From Dipteris shenzhenensis (Eukaryota > Polypodiophyta > Polypodiopsida > Gleicheniales): DNA of 64,000 nt. Below are positions 22,560 to 33,680 of this stretch, piece by piece. The notes under the pieces were generated by a model. The model was not told the origin of the DNA. It saw only the letters and a program-made list of their open reading frames with translations, and searched no databases. The stretch lies in the NCBI GenBank assembly GCA_047967505.1, contig CM106541.1. One strand, 5' to 3'. Numbering within the stretch: the stretch's first letter is position 1; each line of letters opens with the position of its first letter. Position numbers and translations under genes: made by a program.

Positions 22560-22915
22560 AAAAAAATATTATGTAGTGCGTCTATCAGTGCGTCTATAAA
22601 CATTTCTATATACGCATCTGTTTGTTCAAGAAGCATTTATTTGCACGTCTATAAACGCGTCTATAAGACTGTTTAAAAACGTGTCTATACACACGTTTAA
22701 CGATGCGTCTGTTTGTTTTTTAAAATTTTTAGCAGAGCATCTATTTACGTATCTAGATGCGCATCTATACGTGCTTCTGTCTGCTATATAGACACGTTGT
22801 TAGATGTGGGTCTCCAGATGCACAAATAGATGCGCAAATAGATATGCCCGTAAGTTTTTTTTTAGTTCAGTAAACGCCTCTGTGTGCATGTCTGTGGGTG
22901 CTTTGTCTTGTTGTG
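22560..22915. repeat. E2 second-gene-side subterminal repeats and terminus
   Basis: Repeats such as GCGTCTATAAACATTTCTATA, CGCGTCTATAAGAC and ATCTATTTACGTATCTAGA precede the terminal GGGTGCTTTGTCTTGTTGTG. Confidence 0.88.
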
Positions 22916-23904
22916 AGACATGCCATCCATTGTGAAGTCTAGCATGTAGTTGGTTGCTTCTTTGTGCACATATCTTTCTTTGTGTGAACTGCTTTAAAGC
23001 CACTGGCAATAGCAGCAGCAATGGACAATCCATGATGACAAAATAACCTTGCTCGCAACCTGGTGAGTGGAGATTTCCAGTCAAAGTGAGGTTCTTCTCT
23101 GGGATGTGTGGTCTTAACCCATCGTGCATATGTCCCACATCACTGTGGGAGACACATCAGCATATCGTGCACACTTCCACCATTAAAAAAGGGAGTAACA
23201 ACCCATAGCTCTTAGGTATGTAAGTACCCCAATATTCAATGGACAGCTCTATGGAAAAATGTCATTGCTAGCTCATTCTTTAATGCTGGATGAGCATGGG
23301 CATCGTCTCTATTACTCCTCTTACCAGCATACCATGCTGTTGTCCTAAGACCTAGGACACCCACAATCTGTATCCTAAATACCTTCCCTTCTCCTCCCTT
23401 GCCCACAAGTTTGTGCAAGGTCAACGCTTATAATGGAAAGTGTACTGTGTGGGAGCACATGTCAGAAAATGCAGTACATAGTTCTATCTGTGCTCTCCCT
23501 TCAGCTTCTGGACCACTAGCCATCTTGGTCATATGGACTAGGGCACTGGCTATTGCCTTTCTAACAGACCGTTTCTCCTTCTAGTTTTTTCTAAATCTAA
23601 ACATATACGACACCTTCCATTTAGTCATCCAGAGTGCAAGCTTCACCTCTCCATTGATGCACAAGGCTACATTGCTCACCTTCTCATATAATTCCCCTTG
23701 TCCTACTAGATCTCCAAACATTCGAGGGATAAATTGATCAAGTATCACTTTAACCTCCGATTGTGCCATGGGCCAACTCATGTAAAGAAGGTCAAGAATT
23801 TGGGATATCATTTGATCACGTAGAAATTTTGAGCTTTCATGGGCTTGAATTTCTTTGTCACTCAATCTTATCAAGTGCTCAATCGTTGTCTTACAGGCAA
23901 GCAT
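22916..23904 (-). pseudogene. Protein kinase-like relic, 5' part
   Basis: On minus from 23904 an N-terminal region (MLACKTTIEHLIRLSDKE onward) runs into the glycine-rich loop GKGGEGKVF (about 23386-23412). A lysine follows in the VAIK position (YAGKRS, near 23328), then a hinge-like PFFNGGSVHDML and a helix-E-like GLSIAAAIASGFKAVHT. The catalytic-loop region (DFTMDGM) sits at the E2 insertion site and no clear HRD is left. The frame changes at least twice. The reading continues at 15715 across E2. This was probably a host receptor-type or TKL-like kinase gene before decay, or the decay may have followed E2 insertion. Confidence 0.6.
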
Positions 23905-24540
23905 CTAAATCTCAGTCTTCAACTGCTCTTGCGTTGCCATCAGAGATGGGTGTGTAGACAGTGTCTACACACCCATTAGAGATGGGTGTGTATACATTGT
24001 AGTGATCTAGTGCATGCAACGATTGTTTTGTAAGCACTCAAACTTCAAAATAAAGAACATCCAAAATACACATGCAAAATTGCAATGCCGGTGTAAACTA
24101 AATTTCACTCAAAAGAGACATGCAACATGCAACATCATGAGCGTTTTTGAAATACTTCCGATCCTTAGAAATAAACTACTAACTTTCCAATGTAATGGTA
24201 TATTACATCAAGTAATTCGTGATCTCACAGCATAAAATCTATCAACTAGTGGAGGTAAGAACAAAAAACATATAACAACATCACATAACCAAGATTATCT
24301 ATATCAACTTTGCCAACCAGTTGGAAAGAGTTTTATTGGGAGGAAATGACCGACAAAATCCAGCCATCATCCAGATAAAACTCGGCTCTATTGACACCTG
24401 TGTACATAAATAGATATGACATATAAGAAGATTTAAGCGGGGGGAACCGACTAGCAGATGCGAGCCATCACCCGGCTTCGATCTTTACTATTATACACAT
24501 CAGTCGAGGCGAGGCGAATCCGATCAGCTAAAGCAGATCA
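23905..24540. other. No gene seen
   Basis: AT-rich flank of the kinase relic. A short direct repeat of AGAGATGGGTGTGTA occurs at 23941 and 23979. Confidence 0.35.
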
Positions 24541-24567
24541 TCTCTTGGCCTTGACTGAGACATAAAC

Positions 24568-24679
24568 AAACATCTCTCTCTCTCTCTCTCTCTCTCTTTT
24601 ACTCTCCCTCTCTCTATTTTCCTCTCTCCCTTTTACTCTCCCTCTCTTTCCTCTCTCTCTTTTACTCTCCCTCCCTCTC

Positions 24680-24741
<62 letters not shown>

Positions 24742-24765
24742 CCCTCTCTTTCCCTCTCTCGTATA
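24568..24765. repeat. (TC)n microsatellite
   Basis: A CT-rich tract with a pure TC run of about 60 bp (24677-24738), flanked by imperfect TTTTACTCTCCCTCTC repeats of about 30-40 bp. Confidence 0.95.
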
Positions 24766-24958
24766 GCCTACTGACAGGCAACCAGGTGAGGTGAATCCAA
24801 CCAACTGAGGAGGGTCATCACTTGGCTTGATTGACTGACTCTAAAAGCTCTAGAATCTCACCAAAAGGCAGAAAGCAGAAGCTACAATCGGAAAGCAATA
24901 GGTTTAGTAGGGCAGTAGTGGCAGGAGCGGGGTCCTTTTATAGGATTTCTCACAGACA

Positions 24959-25262
24959 TCACCGGTAATCGACCTATACCGCACGGTATGTCAATGTACA
25001 AGATTTTTTATCCTTCCCGATCGGACGATCCAAGTTGTCACATGTGCTGATTGGACACGTATCGTGTGGTATAGGCAGGTTACTAGCGGTACAGGTAGGT
25101 TACTAGCAGTGTTTGCTGGTGCCCTAAAAAACACCACATGATAGAGATGAGGGACTGTGCAGGGCAAATGATACTACTTGGTATGGCTAGCTACCGCATG
25201 GTATTCACGTTATGTTACCATGCGGTAAGGGCGTACACTGCGCGGTAGTCTTCCACCGGTGT
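24959..25262. mobile_element. MITE-like block with TACCGCATGGTA repeats
   Basis: About 304 bp bounded by inverted CACCGGT and ACCGGTG, with internal palindrome-like TACCGCACGGTA, ACCGCATGGTA and TTACCATGCGGTAA. The layout of short inverted ends with repeated subterminal palindromes suggests a non-autonomous DNA transposon. No clear target duplication is seen. Confidence 0.45.
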
Positions 25263-25845
25263 AAAGAACCACATTTTTTTGCATTTAGAGAATTAGGTGG
25301 CAATCTTTAACCAAAAAGTACATATCTTTATTGTAAAAAGCGTACTTTTTAAATCCATGTTGGCATGTAAATACTTACATTCAATATCGTATATATTTTC
25401 TACTAGTTTTTTGTAACCTATATAGCTAATAACTATTAAACAAATAATTTATTTATAGGTTTGTAAATAGAAAAACCATAAGATTTGACTAAATTTTAAA
25501 AGCTAATGTCTATGAAAAATAACTTTCTTTTTTATATTTTGTGAAAATAACTTTAAATATCTTTTTTTTTTTAATCTTTTAAAAAAATTTCTTTCAAATC
25601 ACAAACGATAAATCATAAACTAAGTGCTTTGCATTTATCCAGTTTGCATCCTAGTGTGGGTAGATATTAGCTGGCCTGAGTGAGCCCACCACTGACATTG
25701 GATACTTTTCGAAAGGATATAAAAACTCACAAATTAGTTTGGAAGCTTTCTTTATCCTTTTTTCCTTGCATTGTTTTTTTTGAGACTCCAAGCAAAGTTA
25801 GATTCTCGAGAATGCAAACAGTATGAGGTCGGCACAAAGTATACA
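25263..25845. other. AT-rich, no gene
   Basis: Strongly AT-rich sequence with homopolymer T runs (25560-25572). I see no coding signal. Confidence 0.4.
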
Positions 25846-25854
25846 TAAGAAATT

Positions 25855-25985
25855 GTACCACATGGTATGTTCACAATATCGTGTGGTATATACATCACCG
25901 CATGGTATAGATAAACACTGGGTGGTATACATGCCTTTGTACTACACGTTAAATGGTTTTCCCATGCGGTAATTGGTTGCAGCTA
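25855..25985. repeat. Second cluster of (T)ACC(G/A)CATGGTAT motifs
   Basis: Five or six copies of the same 10-12 bp palindromic motif as at 24959-25262, ending TTCCCATGCGGTAATTGG. It may be the other end of a larger element whose middle is the AT-rich 25263-25845. Confidence 0.5.
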
Positions 25986-27345
25986 GTCCTGGTAAAAAAA
26001 GGTGATGGGGCCAGTTTAACTCGCTCTAGGAGGGGTCAAAAAATGTTTAAAATGTTTTAATTCATCGATTAAAAATGCATGTTTTAATTCCCTCCCAAAT
26101 CCCTGTCAGTGGACAATATGAAAAACAAACTCTATGTTTAAGAAAATCATAGAGTCAAAGGTCTATCACCATAGTGCCTAACAAACATAATAAGATAACA
26201 AACTGAAGTCCACATATTTCGTATGAGAAAGAGGAAAGGAGTAGAGCAATACGAAACATGCACCTTCAGTTTATGCCATTTCCACATCTAGATAGAAAGT
26301 ATGAAAGAGTGTTGTACTCATACGATATGCAGGGAAGAGGATGAAAGCATGGAATAGACTACAATCCTCACCATTTTATAATGTTAAAGGAAGGGAAGAA
26401 GCATCCCATAGGGGAAGATCGCAATTAACAAGACACGTGATATCTATGAAAAAGATATACGAAATCCCTCACTAATAAAAGATTTTGGAATCTATGAGAG
26501 GCAGATAACATTGTTTAGCAGAGCTTCTATTGCATAATGCCTCTGTTTGCTACAAAGTCATTGAATCACAATATTCTGCAAGAGACACAATGATTATTAT
26601 GTAAAGCAACAATAATGAAGTGCAAACGTTGACAGTATAGGAATACCCAGTAGGCTATAACGATCGTAAACCACAAAATGCGACCTCTGAACATATTAAT
26701 GAGTGAAGAAATTTCACCACCCTTAGGGAAATGTTAGAAACACACAACACGCAAGTTCGCCATTTGGTGGTCCTTTCATTCACCACCACAGGAGAAAAGA
26801 GAGAGAAAGATGGCCCAGAGCAACACTGAAGATATGTGAAGGCAGCACATAATAGAGGCATGACACATTTGCCAGGGTAGGGGGATGCATCTGAGGAAGA
26901 GGAGATCATATAGGTATGGCAGTGCATCTGAGCATTAGAAATATGGCAGAGCGAGGTGGAAGATTTGCACCAAGAGAAGCATCGAAGCATGCAAAAGAAA
27001 GGGTTTAGGGGTTTAGGGTTTCAAACATAACCCTTATACCCTTCTACACACTAAAATAGGAATTAACCCAGAATTAAAAACTAACACATGTTTTAAACTT
27101 GATTACCTCGTAAGACGAGTGACTAATCAACAACCATGCACCTAAGTAGAGTCAACATAACTTTTTCCAAAAGAGTATGAACATGTACATAATTTTCTGA
27201 CCTTTCCAAAGCAAGGCGAAAAATCTCTCTGGAATAAGAGATTATAAAACTACTTTGACCATTGAGTACTATTTTAAGCTGAGTTTGAAGCGCCTGCGAC
27301 ATCAATTGTGATGTGTTGCTTACAGATGTTGCATTCGTTGGTTTT
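25986..27345. other. No gene recognised; telomere-like motif
   Basis: Mixed sequence with one 111-residue frame on minus (26655-26990) that matches nothing I know. At 27001-27021 GGGTTTAGGGGTTTAGGGTT resembles two plant telomere repeats (or a telo-box). It is too short to call a telomeric relic. Confidence 0.35.
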
Positions 27346-27710
27346 TGGCCTGCCCTTATAGGGTAGCCTTAGCAATGGTTCTACTTTGGCAAAGCTAAAA
27401 TAGGGGAGTTTTTAGATTTCATAACTTTTAGAATTTTCTTATTGGCATTTGTTAAAGCTGTCAGCCCAATAAATGGGGCAATTATGCACAACTAATGATT
27501 TTGGGTCTCTCTCTCTCTCTCTCTCATCTTCCCTCACTCCACCACTTGTCCCTCCACCCACCCTTCGCCTCCCCATTCTCTCTCTTAGCTTCCCTCAATC
27601 CACCACTCGTCTCTCTCTTTCTCTCTCTCTTAGCTTCCCTCATTCCACCAATCATCCCTCACCCTCTCCCCTTCGTCTCTGCATTTATTTTGGGTAAGCC
27701 TATTGAATGA
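27346..27710. mobile_element. MITE-like repeat with GGCCTGCCC ends, copy 1
   Basis: It starts TTTTTGGCCTGCCCTTA and ends GGGTAAGCC, imperfect inverted ends. The interior holds GGTAGCCTTAGCAATG, GGCAAAGC and (TC)n tracts. The internal order is the same as in 27726-28056. Confidence 0.5.
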
Positions 27711-27725
27711 CATGTGTCATTCATC

Positions 27726-28056
27726 TTTTTGGCCTGCCCTCTGGGTAGCCTTAGCAATGTTTCAAATTTGGCAAAGCAGAAATTAGGCATTTTTAGAATT
27801 TTTTGAATTGATTTTTTTCCATTGGACAATATATTGACTCTTCTTCATTAGACTTGAATGTAGACTTTAAAGTGGTTGACTCTCTCTCTCTCTCTCTCTC
27901 ATCTTGAAACATCATCTCCACCTTTTCTCCCTCCCCCCCGAACCCTAGTCCCCCCCCTTGCTCTCTCTCTCTCTCCCTTTATCTTCTATAGTCTTCCTCT
28001 ACACCATTTCCATTTTGTTTCCTTTCTATTTGCTTCTTTTATCTTGGGCAGGCCTT
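27726..28056. mobile_element. MITE-like repeat with GGCCTGCCC ends, copy 2
   Basis: It starts TTTTTGGCCTGCCCTCTG and ends TTGGGCAGGCC, a good 9-bp inverted terminus. It shares GGGTAGCCTTAGCAATG, TTTGGCAAAGC and a (TC)n run with the preceding copy, so the two form a head-to-tail pair. CATTCAT occurs just outside both ends in inverted form. Confidence 0.55.
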
Positions 28057-29103
28057 ATGAATGATTAAATATCATTCACCTTGTTTCAACCATGAATTGG
28101 CTGCATTCTCCTTTTCTTTAAGCTGCAATTTAATGTAGCTATGCTTCCAACAGAAGATGTGAGCAGGACAATGTTTGGCAATATGCAACAAAGTTTATCT
28201 AGGGAACTCCAACATCGTAGCCTAGTCGAATTGAAGCATATATTACGTTTATGAAGGTAACTTCTGATAAGATATGTTTGCCGGATTGAAGTTGCCTGCA
28301 GCCACGCACTATTACAACATTATTGCTCGTTAGCTGGGATGAAACTTCGTTGCGAGTCGCGATACGCAAAAGATTCTATAATTGCAGTTTCCTCGCAATT
28401 CGTCTCAATGGTGAGCCAGACCTTCGAAGCCGAACTTGCTTGGTCTCTTGCGCCAAGCTTGCTTCAACTCTTGACCAAACATGGCATTTGCTAGCACCTG
28501 GCAAAAATTCCTGAGCTACATGCACAACATCGGAGCATCCCTCAGGCAATCAAGTGACCATTGCGACCGTTAGGGAATCAAGTGTCCAGGTAACTTCTCC
28601 GCTCCCCACTCGTCAGATAGGGGGTTCTGCCCTTGGCTGTCACCGAATACACAACGTATCGGGGGGGGGGGACAAGTGACCACGATATGTTTTGTGGGTG
28701 TTTGTCCCTACACAGAAAGCCGGATCTCAAATAAAAGAACTTGAAAAGTTGAGAGCGCTCCACGAGCTGTTGTTGCCGCTCAAATTTGGACAGCCGTATA
28801 CAATCTTGGGCTGCTCTTGAGATCGATTCCGCAGTTTGCAACTGCTTTCCCGAGGTTCGAGCCTTCTCCGGAGTCCGTAATACGTATCCGCAATGACTTT
28901 TCAGTTATGTTTTTTTGTCGCATGAACGATGAATACATACGATCGTTCGCCTGATTTGGACGTACAAAATATTAGAACGTGACAATGCTCAGAGAGAGAG
29001 CAGAAGAGATGCACTGGTATTGCATGACGATTGCGATCTAGAGTGATCGACTTAGAGAAAATTGGTATATGTCTTTACAACGAGGCAGTACAATATATGA
29101 GAC
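28057..29103. other. No gene recognised
   Basis: This contains an 87-residue minus frame (28578-28841) without recognisable motifs and a G10 run at 28662-28671. I see nothing else. Confidence 0.35.
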
Positions 29104-30299
29104 CTATCGTCTCCCCAACCGAGGATCCGCTGAAAATATTGCTCCAATGCCAAGAACATCGTACAATTGCTTGGCTTGGGGAGCATTACAAGTTGGGCAG
29201 GCACTCCTGACCTTCAACATATTTTCTAGGCAAACCCGGTGAAACCAATGATGACACGATAATGCATGATATCCAATTGTTGTATCAAAATGATCTTGGC
29301 ATATTGAGGACATAAAGGCCCATCATCCACAAAAGTGATACATGACGGAAGGACGGATGGTTTTCTGGCTGCAGACCCACAAAATTTGGATCCAAGTTTT
29401 GAACACGGCCATGCCATCTTCAATGTGTTGGAGGGCGGGTGCATCTCGCGCTTGCTGAGAATACATAGCAGAGATACGGCATTGCTCCTTGTAGGCATTT
29501 TTGAGGTCTTGCCTTTGGCCGGCTTGTTGGAGTATCGCATTTAGGCGACTTACTTGAGCTTGTAGGCACTCGTTCTCGCTCATCACCCCATTGATACTCA
29601 GACATTACATCACGCACTATGATGCTGGGAAAGGTGAGATCTTCTCGTGCAGCACTTTGCGTTGTAGGATGTGAATCCTTAGCATGTGGGCCCTCTACAC
29701 CTTCATCCTCTGTGACTTCATGCACGTTCATAAATAACTCAAAGCTCATCATGGAAACTACACAAGCATACAATATGGCTAATGAGTACACTCTATATGA
29801 TATAACAACTATAACAATCAACATGTAACAAAATGGCATGTACTTCACTTACCTGAAGTTGGGCTTTCCATGTTGGTAGGCGGTCTTGCAACAACGGGGA
29901 TAGTGGTGGCACCGGGTAGTTGTGATTGCGTTGTCTTTTTTCCCCATGTCTTGGGTTTATCACAAATTCTATAGGCACGCCTAGCACAAACTTTGCATAC
30001 AACATCTTTGAAAGTAAAGTGGCACGTCTATGAGGCTTGTCAAGTTTGATCATGCAGTGCATTCTCCCTCATAGCCGGGTGGCGACAATTCTTGATGAGC
30101 CACAATCCATGTGTGGCATTGGCACAATTTCATACCGCTACAATGTCATCATTGGAGACCATTGCATTGATGCAGTTGAACTTCCAACTGTTAGGATCAT
30201 GAAAGATGCTTGCATTGGCAATTGCACGTGCCTCATCTCTTCGTGTCGGTTGGAGAATCGCATCAGCCACATCCATTATGTGCTTCATGAGGAGTAGCT
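29104..30299 (-). pseudogene. RING-H2 finger protein relic
   Basis: On minus the 3' part encodes a RING-H2 pattern: CP then a 2-base insertion, ICQDHF, SCHHWFHRVC, ten residues, CPTC, that is C-x2-C, C-x-H-x2-H-x2-C, C-x2-C once the shift at about 29308 is allowed for. Upstream lie a coiled-coil-like SENECLQAQVSRLNAIL (29586 frame) and an exon-like HAKDSHPTTQSAAREDL, with a probable intron between about 29850 and 29835. Further upstream a frame from 30299 (DVADAILQPTRRDEARAI) carries a stop near 30150. RING-H2 proteins usually act as E3 ubiquitin ligases. This one is broken by at least two frameshifts and one stop. The upstream boundary is uncertain. Confidence 0.45.
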
Positions 30300-31370
30300 A
30301 TTTCATTCATCTATCAATGAACTAGTAGACCTTATTTCAATGGATGCCTTTCATTTCCTATAGTGTTTATGTCTTCAATTTCTAATCACTTTATTTTGGA
30401 CCAAATTTTGGACTATGGTTCTTTCTTTTTGGGGAGAAGTGAATTATTTGTATGGATGATAAACTATTTGTATGGATGATATTGCTATGGAAGATTTAAA
30501 CTAGTTATGTGGATCATATTGCTATGGAGAATTTAACTATTTCTATGGTGGATGATAGGTTGTTTAAAAAAATAAATGGAAAGTTGTTGTCATTACTTTT
30601 CATCAAGATATGTTATAATATTTTTATAATACACATGTCATTTTGAAGTTTTGTATGGTGGACGAAAAGCCACCAGTTATAGGTGGAGAATTGAATCACT
30701 TATGTGGTCGACATTGTTATTTGCAAAAATAAATGAAATTTTGTTGTCATTAATTTGCTATGATTTAGTAGTAAACCAAAATAAAACTATGTCAAGATAT
30801 GTTGCAATATTTTTATCATTCTTATTCAATTGTAATATTGTGTAGCTGGTATTATTCCATTATATCTTTCAAATTATGTTTTCTTTTAGTCAAGTTGTGT
30901 TGTAATCTTACAAATAATGCATCACTTGTGAAAAAGAATTTAAACTTGTATATGTTTTCTTGGAATGGAAATTTATTAAGTTTTGTATGATGGGAGCATA
31001 GCCACCAATTATATATTTTGACTAGTCATACATAGCTAGACATTTTGAATTTTTAAGTTACATTTTCATGTCTTAGATGATGAAACGTACTCGAGAAAAA
31101 ACTCAAGATGTTTCTATTAATTAGGGTATTTTTTAGTTTTGTATGATGTAAGCACATCCATGGCTTGAATGTCTTGACATTGTGTGTCACACATGTTTGG
31201 AGGTAATTTTCCAAGTGAAAATGTAGCAAAACCAAAGCTTAATCTCATACATATCCTTTTGAAATGAAAAATTTTGACATTGTCTTTCACACATAGCTAG
31301 CCACTAGCTATACATTTTGAGAATTGAAAAATCGCAAAACTCGCAAAATGTCGAAACCCATACAATTCGT
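30300..31370. other. AT-rich, no gene
   Basis: Low-complexity AT-rich sequence with a repeated TATGGATGATATTGCTATGG motif near 30460-30530. No coding region is supported. Confidence 0.4.
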
Positions 31371-31660
31371 TCTAGTATAATAGCACTGGTTGGTTGCAGC
31401 TTGGAGGTTGGTTGTGCACTAGGATATTAACTACCCACCAGCGCAGTGGTTTGCTTCTATTATTACGAGGATATTAACTTAACTACCACCAGTGCAGTAG
31501 TTGGTCACTAGCACGGTGGTTGGTTGCACACTAGGAATATAACTGCCATCAGTGCAGTGGTTTGCTTCTATTATTATTATTATAAGACAAGATGAATGGC
31601 ATACAATTCATTCATTTAGGAATTGTGGATTAGTTATGGGATTTCATATTTCTCAATGTA
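31371..31660. repeat. ACCACC-palindrome dispersed repeat, cluster 1
   Basis: Repeated GGTGGTTGGTTGCACACTAG, GATATTAACTACCACCA and CAGTGGTTTGCTTCTATTAT units. The GGTGGT and ACCACC parts can pair, so each unit can fold back. Related clusters are at 32998-33080 and 34490-34640. Confidence 0.7.
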
Positions 31661-31675
31661 ACTGCAGTTGTTAAG

Positions 31676-31731
31676 ATATATATATATATATATACATATG
31701 ATTATATATATATATATATGTATATATATGC
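31676..31731. repeat. (TA)n microsatellite
   Basis: A (TA)n tract interrupted by CATATGAT. Confidence 0.95.
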
Positions 31732-32294
31732 AATATTATAATATTTCCAAAGTGACTAAGCTCAATGTTTTCTTAGCTATGTGACTACATAGTGTCCTTT
31801 GACAGTAATGTGAGATGAAAGATTTCTATCAAACAAAGCTAAATATTTGAAACAAAGTGGTTGAATAATGTTGATGAGAGAGGAAGAGATGTCGCTACGA
31901 TGACATTAGCACTTAGTATGGCTAGAGAACACTCTGACTCTGGAAAGTGCCAAGACAAGCCAAGGAGCATAATGTCAGATCAAATATCTACATTTATCTC
32001 TATGTCTGTATATATCCAATTTTATAGACAAAGTAATCAAAGTGATGTTGTATAAAGCTCCAAAGTGATCGAAGTGATGTTGTACAAAGCTCCAAAGTGA
32101 TTGAAGTGATCCTTTGCAAGGACAAGGACCAAAATGTCACACAAAAGATTTTGAATATCTATGTACGTCTATATGTCTATATATTGTAGTAAGATCTTTG
32201 AAATTCGAATGCTCTTCGATACAAACCAGTGAAGGAACATAGATGGAAAGCCACAGTACCAATGACATTTCTTCACCCTATTGTCTTCTCGAGG

Positions 32295-32529
32295 GGGTCA
32301 CTATGTATAAACCCTCTATATCACATGTATTCAAGGCCTATTTCTAAAATCCCTTATCTGTAAATTTTTCATAAATAAAATGTACGCCTTTTCCATACAA
32401 ATCTGTAAAATTATTCCAGAACTATTTTAAATAGTCCCTTATGTATATTTACTTTTGTAAATTTTAGAAATAAAAAATATCCTTTTGTTGAACTCACATG
32501 ATAGGGTTACATATGATGAGTGACCTCCC
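32295..32529. mobile_element. Free MITE copy of the Copia-1 MITE
   Basis: 235 bp beginning GGGTCACTATG and ending GTGACCTCCC, flanked on both sides by CGAGG (32290-32294 and 32530-32534). It is the inverted-orientation relative of 6546-6782 and shares GTAAACCCTCTATATCAC-like and TTTCTAAAATCCCTTA-like segments. It has no coding capacity. The 5-bp duplication is suggestive, but I do not assign the superfamily. Confidence 0.75.
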
Positions 32530-32534
32530 CGAGG

Positions 32535-33000
32535 TGGTCTTGTGGAAGATGAAGCAATTTTACAATGGGTACCTCAGCAACCTAGGATTGTCGTACAAGA
32601 GATTGATTGATTGGAAGAGGTACTTAGTGTTTCACAACATCGACCCAAGATTGTCATTTGAAATATGAATCAATTGTTGTAGGAGGAACTGTGGGAAGGT
32701 CTTCAATATTATAAGGACCCACATTTTGTGAAGTATGTTGCTAAAGACTCCCATTGTGCTCTATGTCATGCCACTATCTTGAAAGCCATGTGTGAATATA
32801 AAGTTCTTCAAGGATGGCACACTTGATCTCTTGGAGTTTTGGCTACTCTATTTTTTTGTTTTCATCCATCTTTTTTTTTGTTTTGACTTCAACCTTAGAG
32901 CCAATTTTTAATTCTGAATGAAACCAATTCAAAATGTATAAGATTAAATCTTAGATATATACTACTCGGGTCTTTTTTAGGGACTGACCACCCCTCTAAT
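32535..33000. other. Unassigned, possible short relic
   Basis: A short open stretch on plus (from 32523) reads EVVLWKMKQFYNGYLSNLG and ends in stops. No family is recognised. Confidence 0.25.
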
Positions 33001-33104
33001 ATAGGATAACTGGTTGCCAACATGGTGGTTGGTTGCACACTAGGATATTAACTACCACCAACATGGTGGTTTGCTTTTATTATTACTAGTATCATTCTAC
33101 TCGA

Positions 33105-33680
33105 ACATTATCTTTGCATATCAGAGCTCCAACATGATTACAGAGAAGACTATCCACCTGAGTTGAAATATGAGAGGTGGACATGTCAGGTCATATGAAA
33201 TAAGAATGAGAAGGCCGGGCTCAATGAGCTCTCCTACACACTTTATGAATGTCATACAATTCATTTGTTTAGGATTTAGGATTTGTTTACAATTAATTTG
33301 TTTAGGACTTCACATAGATTCTTGTGACACCATCTTGGTAATTAGCAATGGTAATCACCTACACTCTACTAAGCATGCAAGACCGATGACTAGTAATTAA
33401 CTACACTCTACTGAGCATGCAAGCTCGATGACTGGTAATTAGCTGCACTCTACTAATCATGCAAGCCCGATGGTGGTAACTCGCAGGTGGGTAATTGTAG
33501 GTCCTCAGATAGATTCTTGTGACATCACCCCATGTATTTATCTTTGCATATCTTTGCTACAGTTCCAACACATTGACAGAGAAGACTATCCACCTCAGTC
33601 AAATGATGAGAGGTGGACATGTTAGATCATATGAAAGAAAAATGAGAAGGACGGGCTCAATGAACTCTCTTCCTATTTAA
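33105..33680. repeat. Direct duplication plus 44-bp tandem repeats
   Basis: Segments 33138-33235 and about 33575-33672 are similar (both contain GAGAAGACTATCCACCT and GAGAGGTGGACATGT). Between them, 33349-33480 holds three tandem units of about 44 bp based on AATTAACTACACTCTACT and GCATGCAAG.CCGATGA. Confidence 0.75.

Larger units (their letters stand above)
15716..22915 (-). mobile_element. E2: complete family-1 CACTA-like transposon
   Basis: A 7200-bp element with both termini: CACAACAACATAAAGCAAC at left and the complement of CACAACAAGACAAAGCACC at right. It is flanked by the 3-bp duplication AGA (15713-15715 and 22916-22918), the size expected for CACTA insertion. The transposase is on minus (20015 to 16094) and the second gene on plus (20842 to 22254). 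Repeats fill both ends (15730-15970, 22560-22880) and the centre (20060-20230, 20630-20770). It is the best full-length reference for the family here, although both genes carry lesions. Confidence 0.95.

Noticed and set aside
26655-26990. 111-codon minus frame as a host gene
   Set aside because: No recognisable motif, no supporting context, and composition like the flanks.
27001-27021. Interstitial telomere
   Set aside because: Only about two and a half TTTAGGG-like units, too few.
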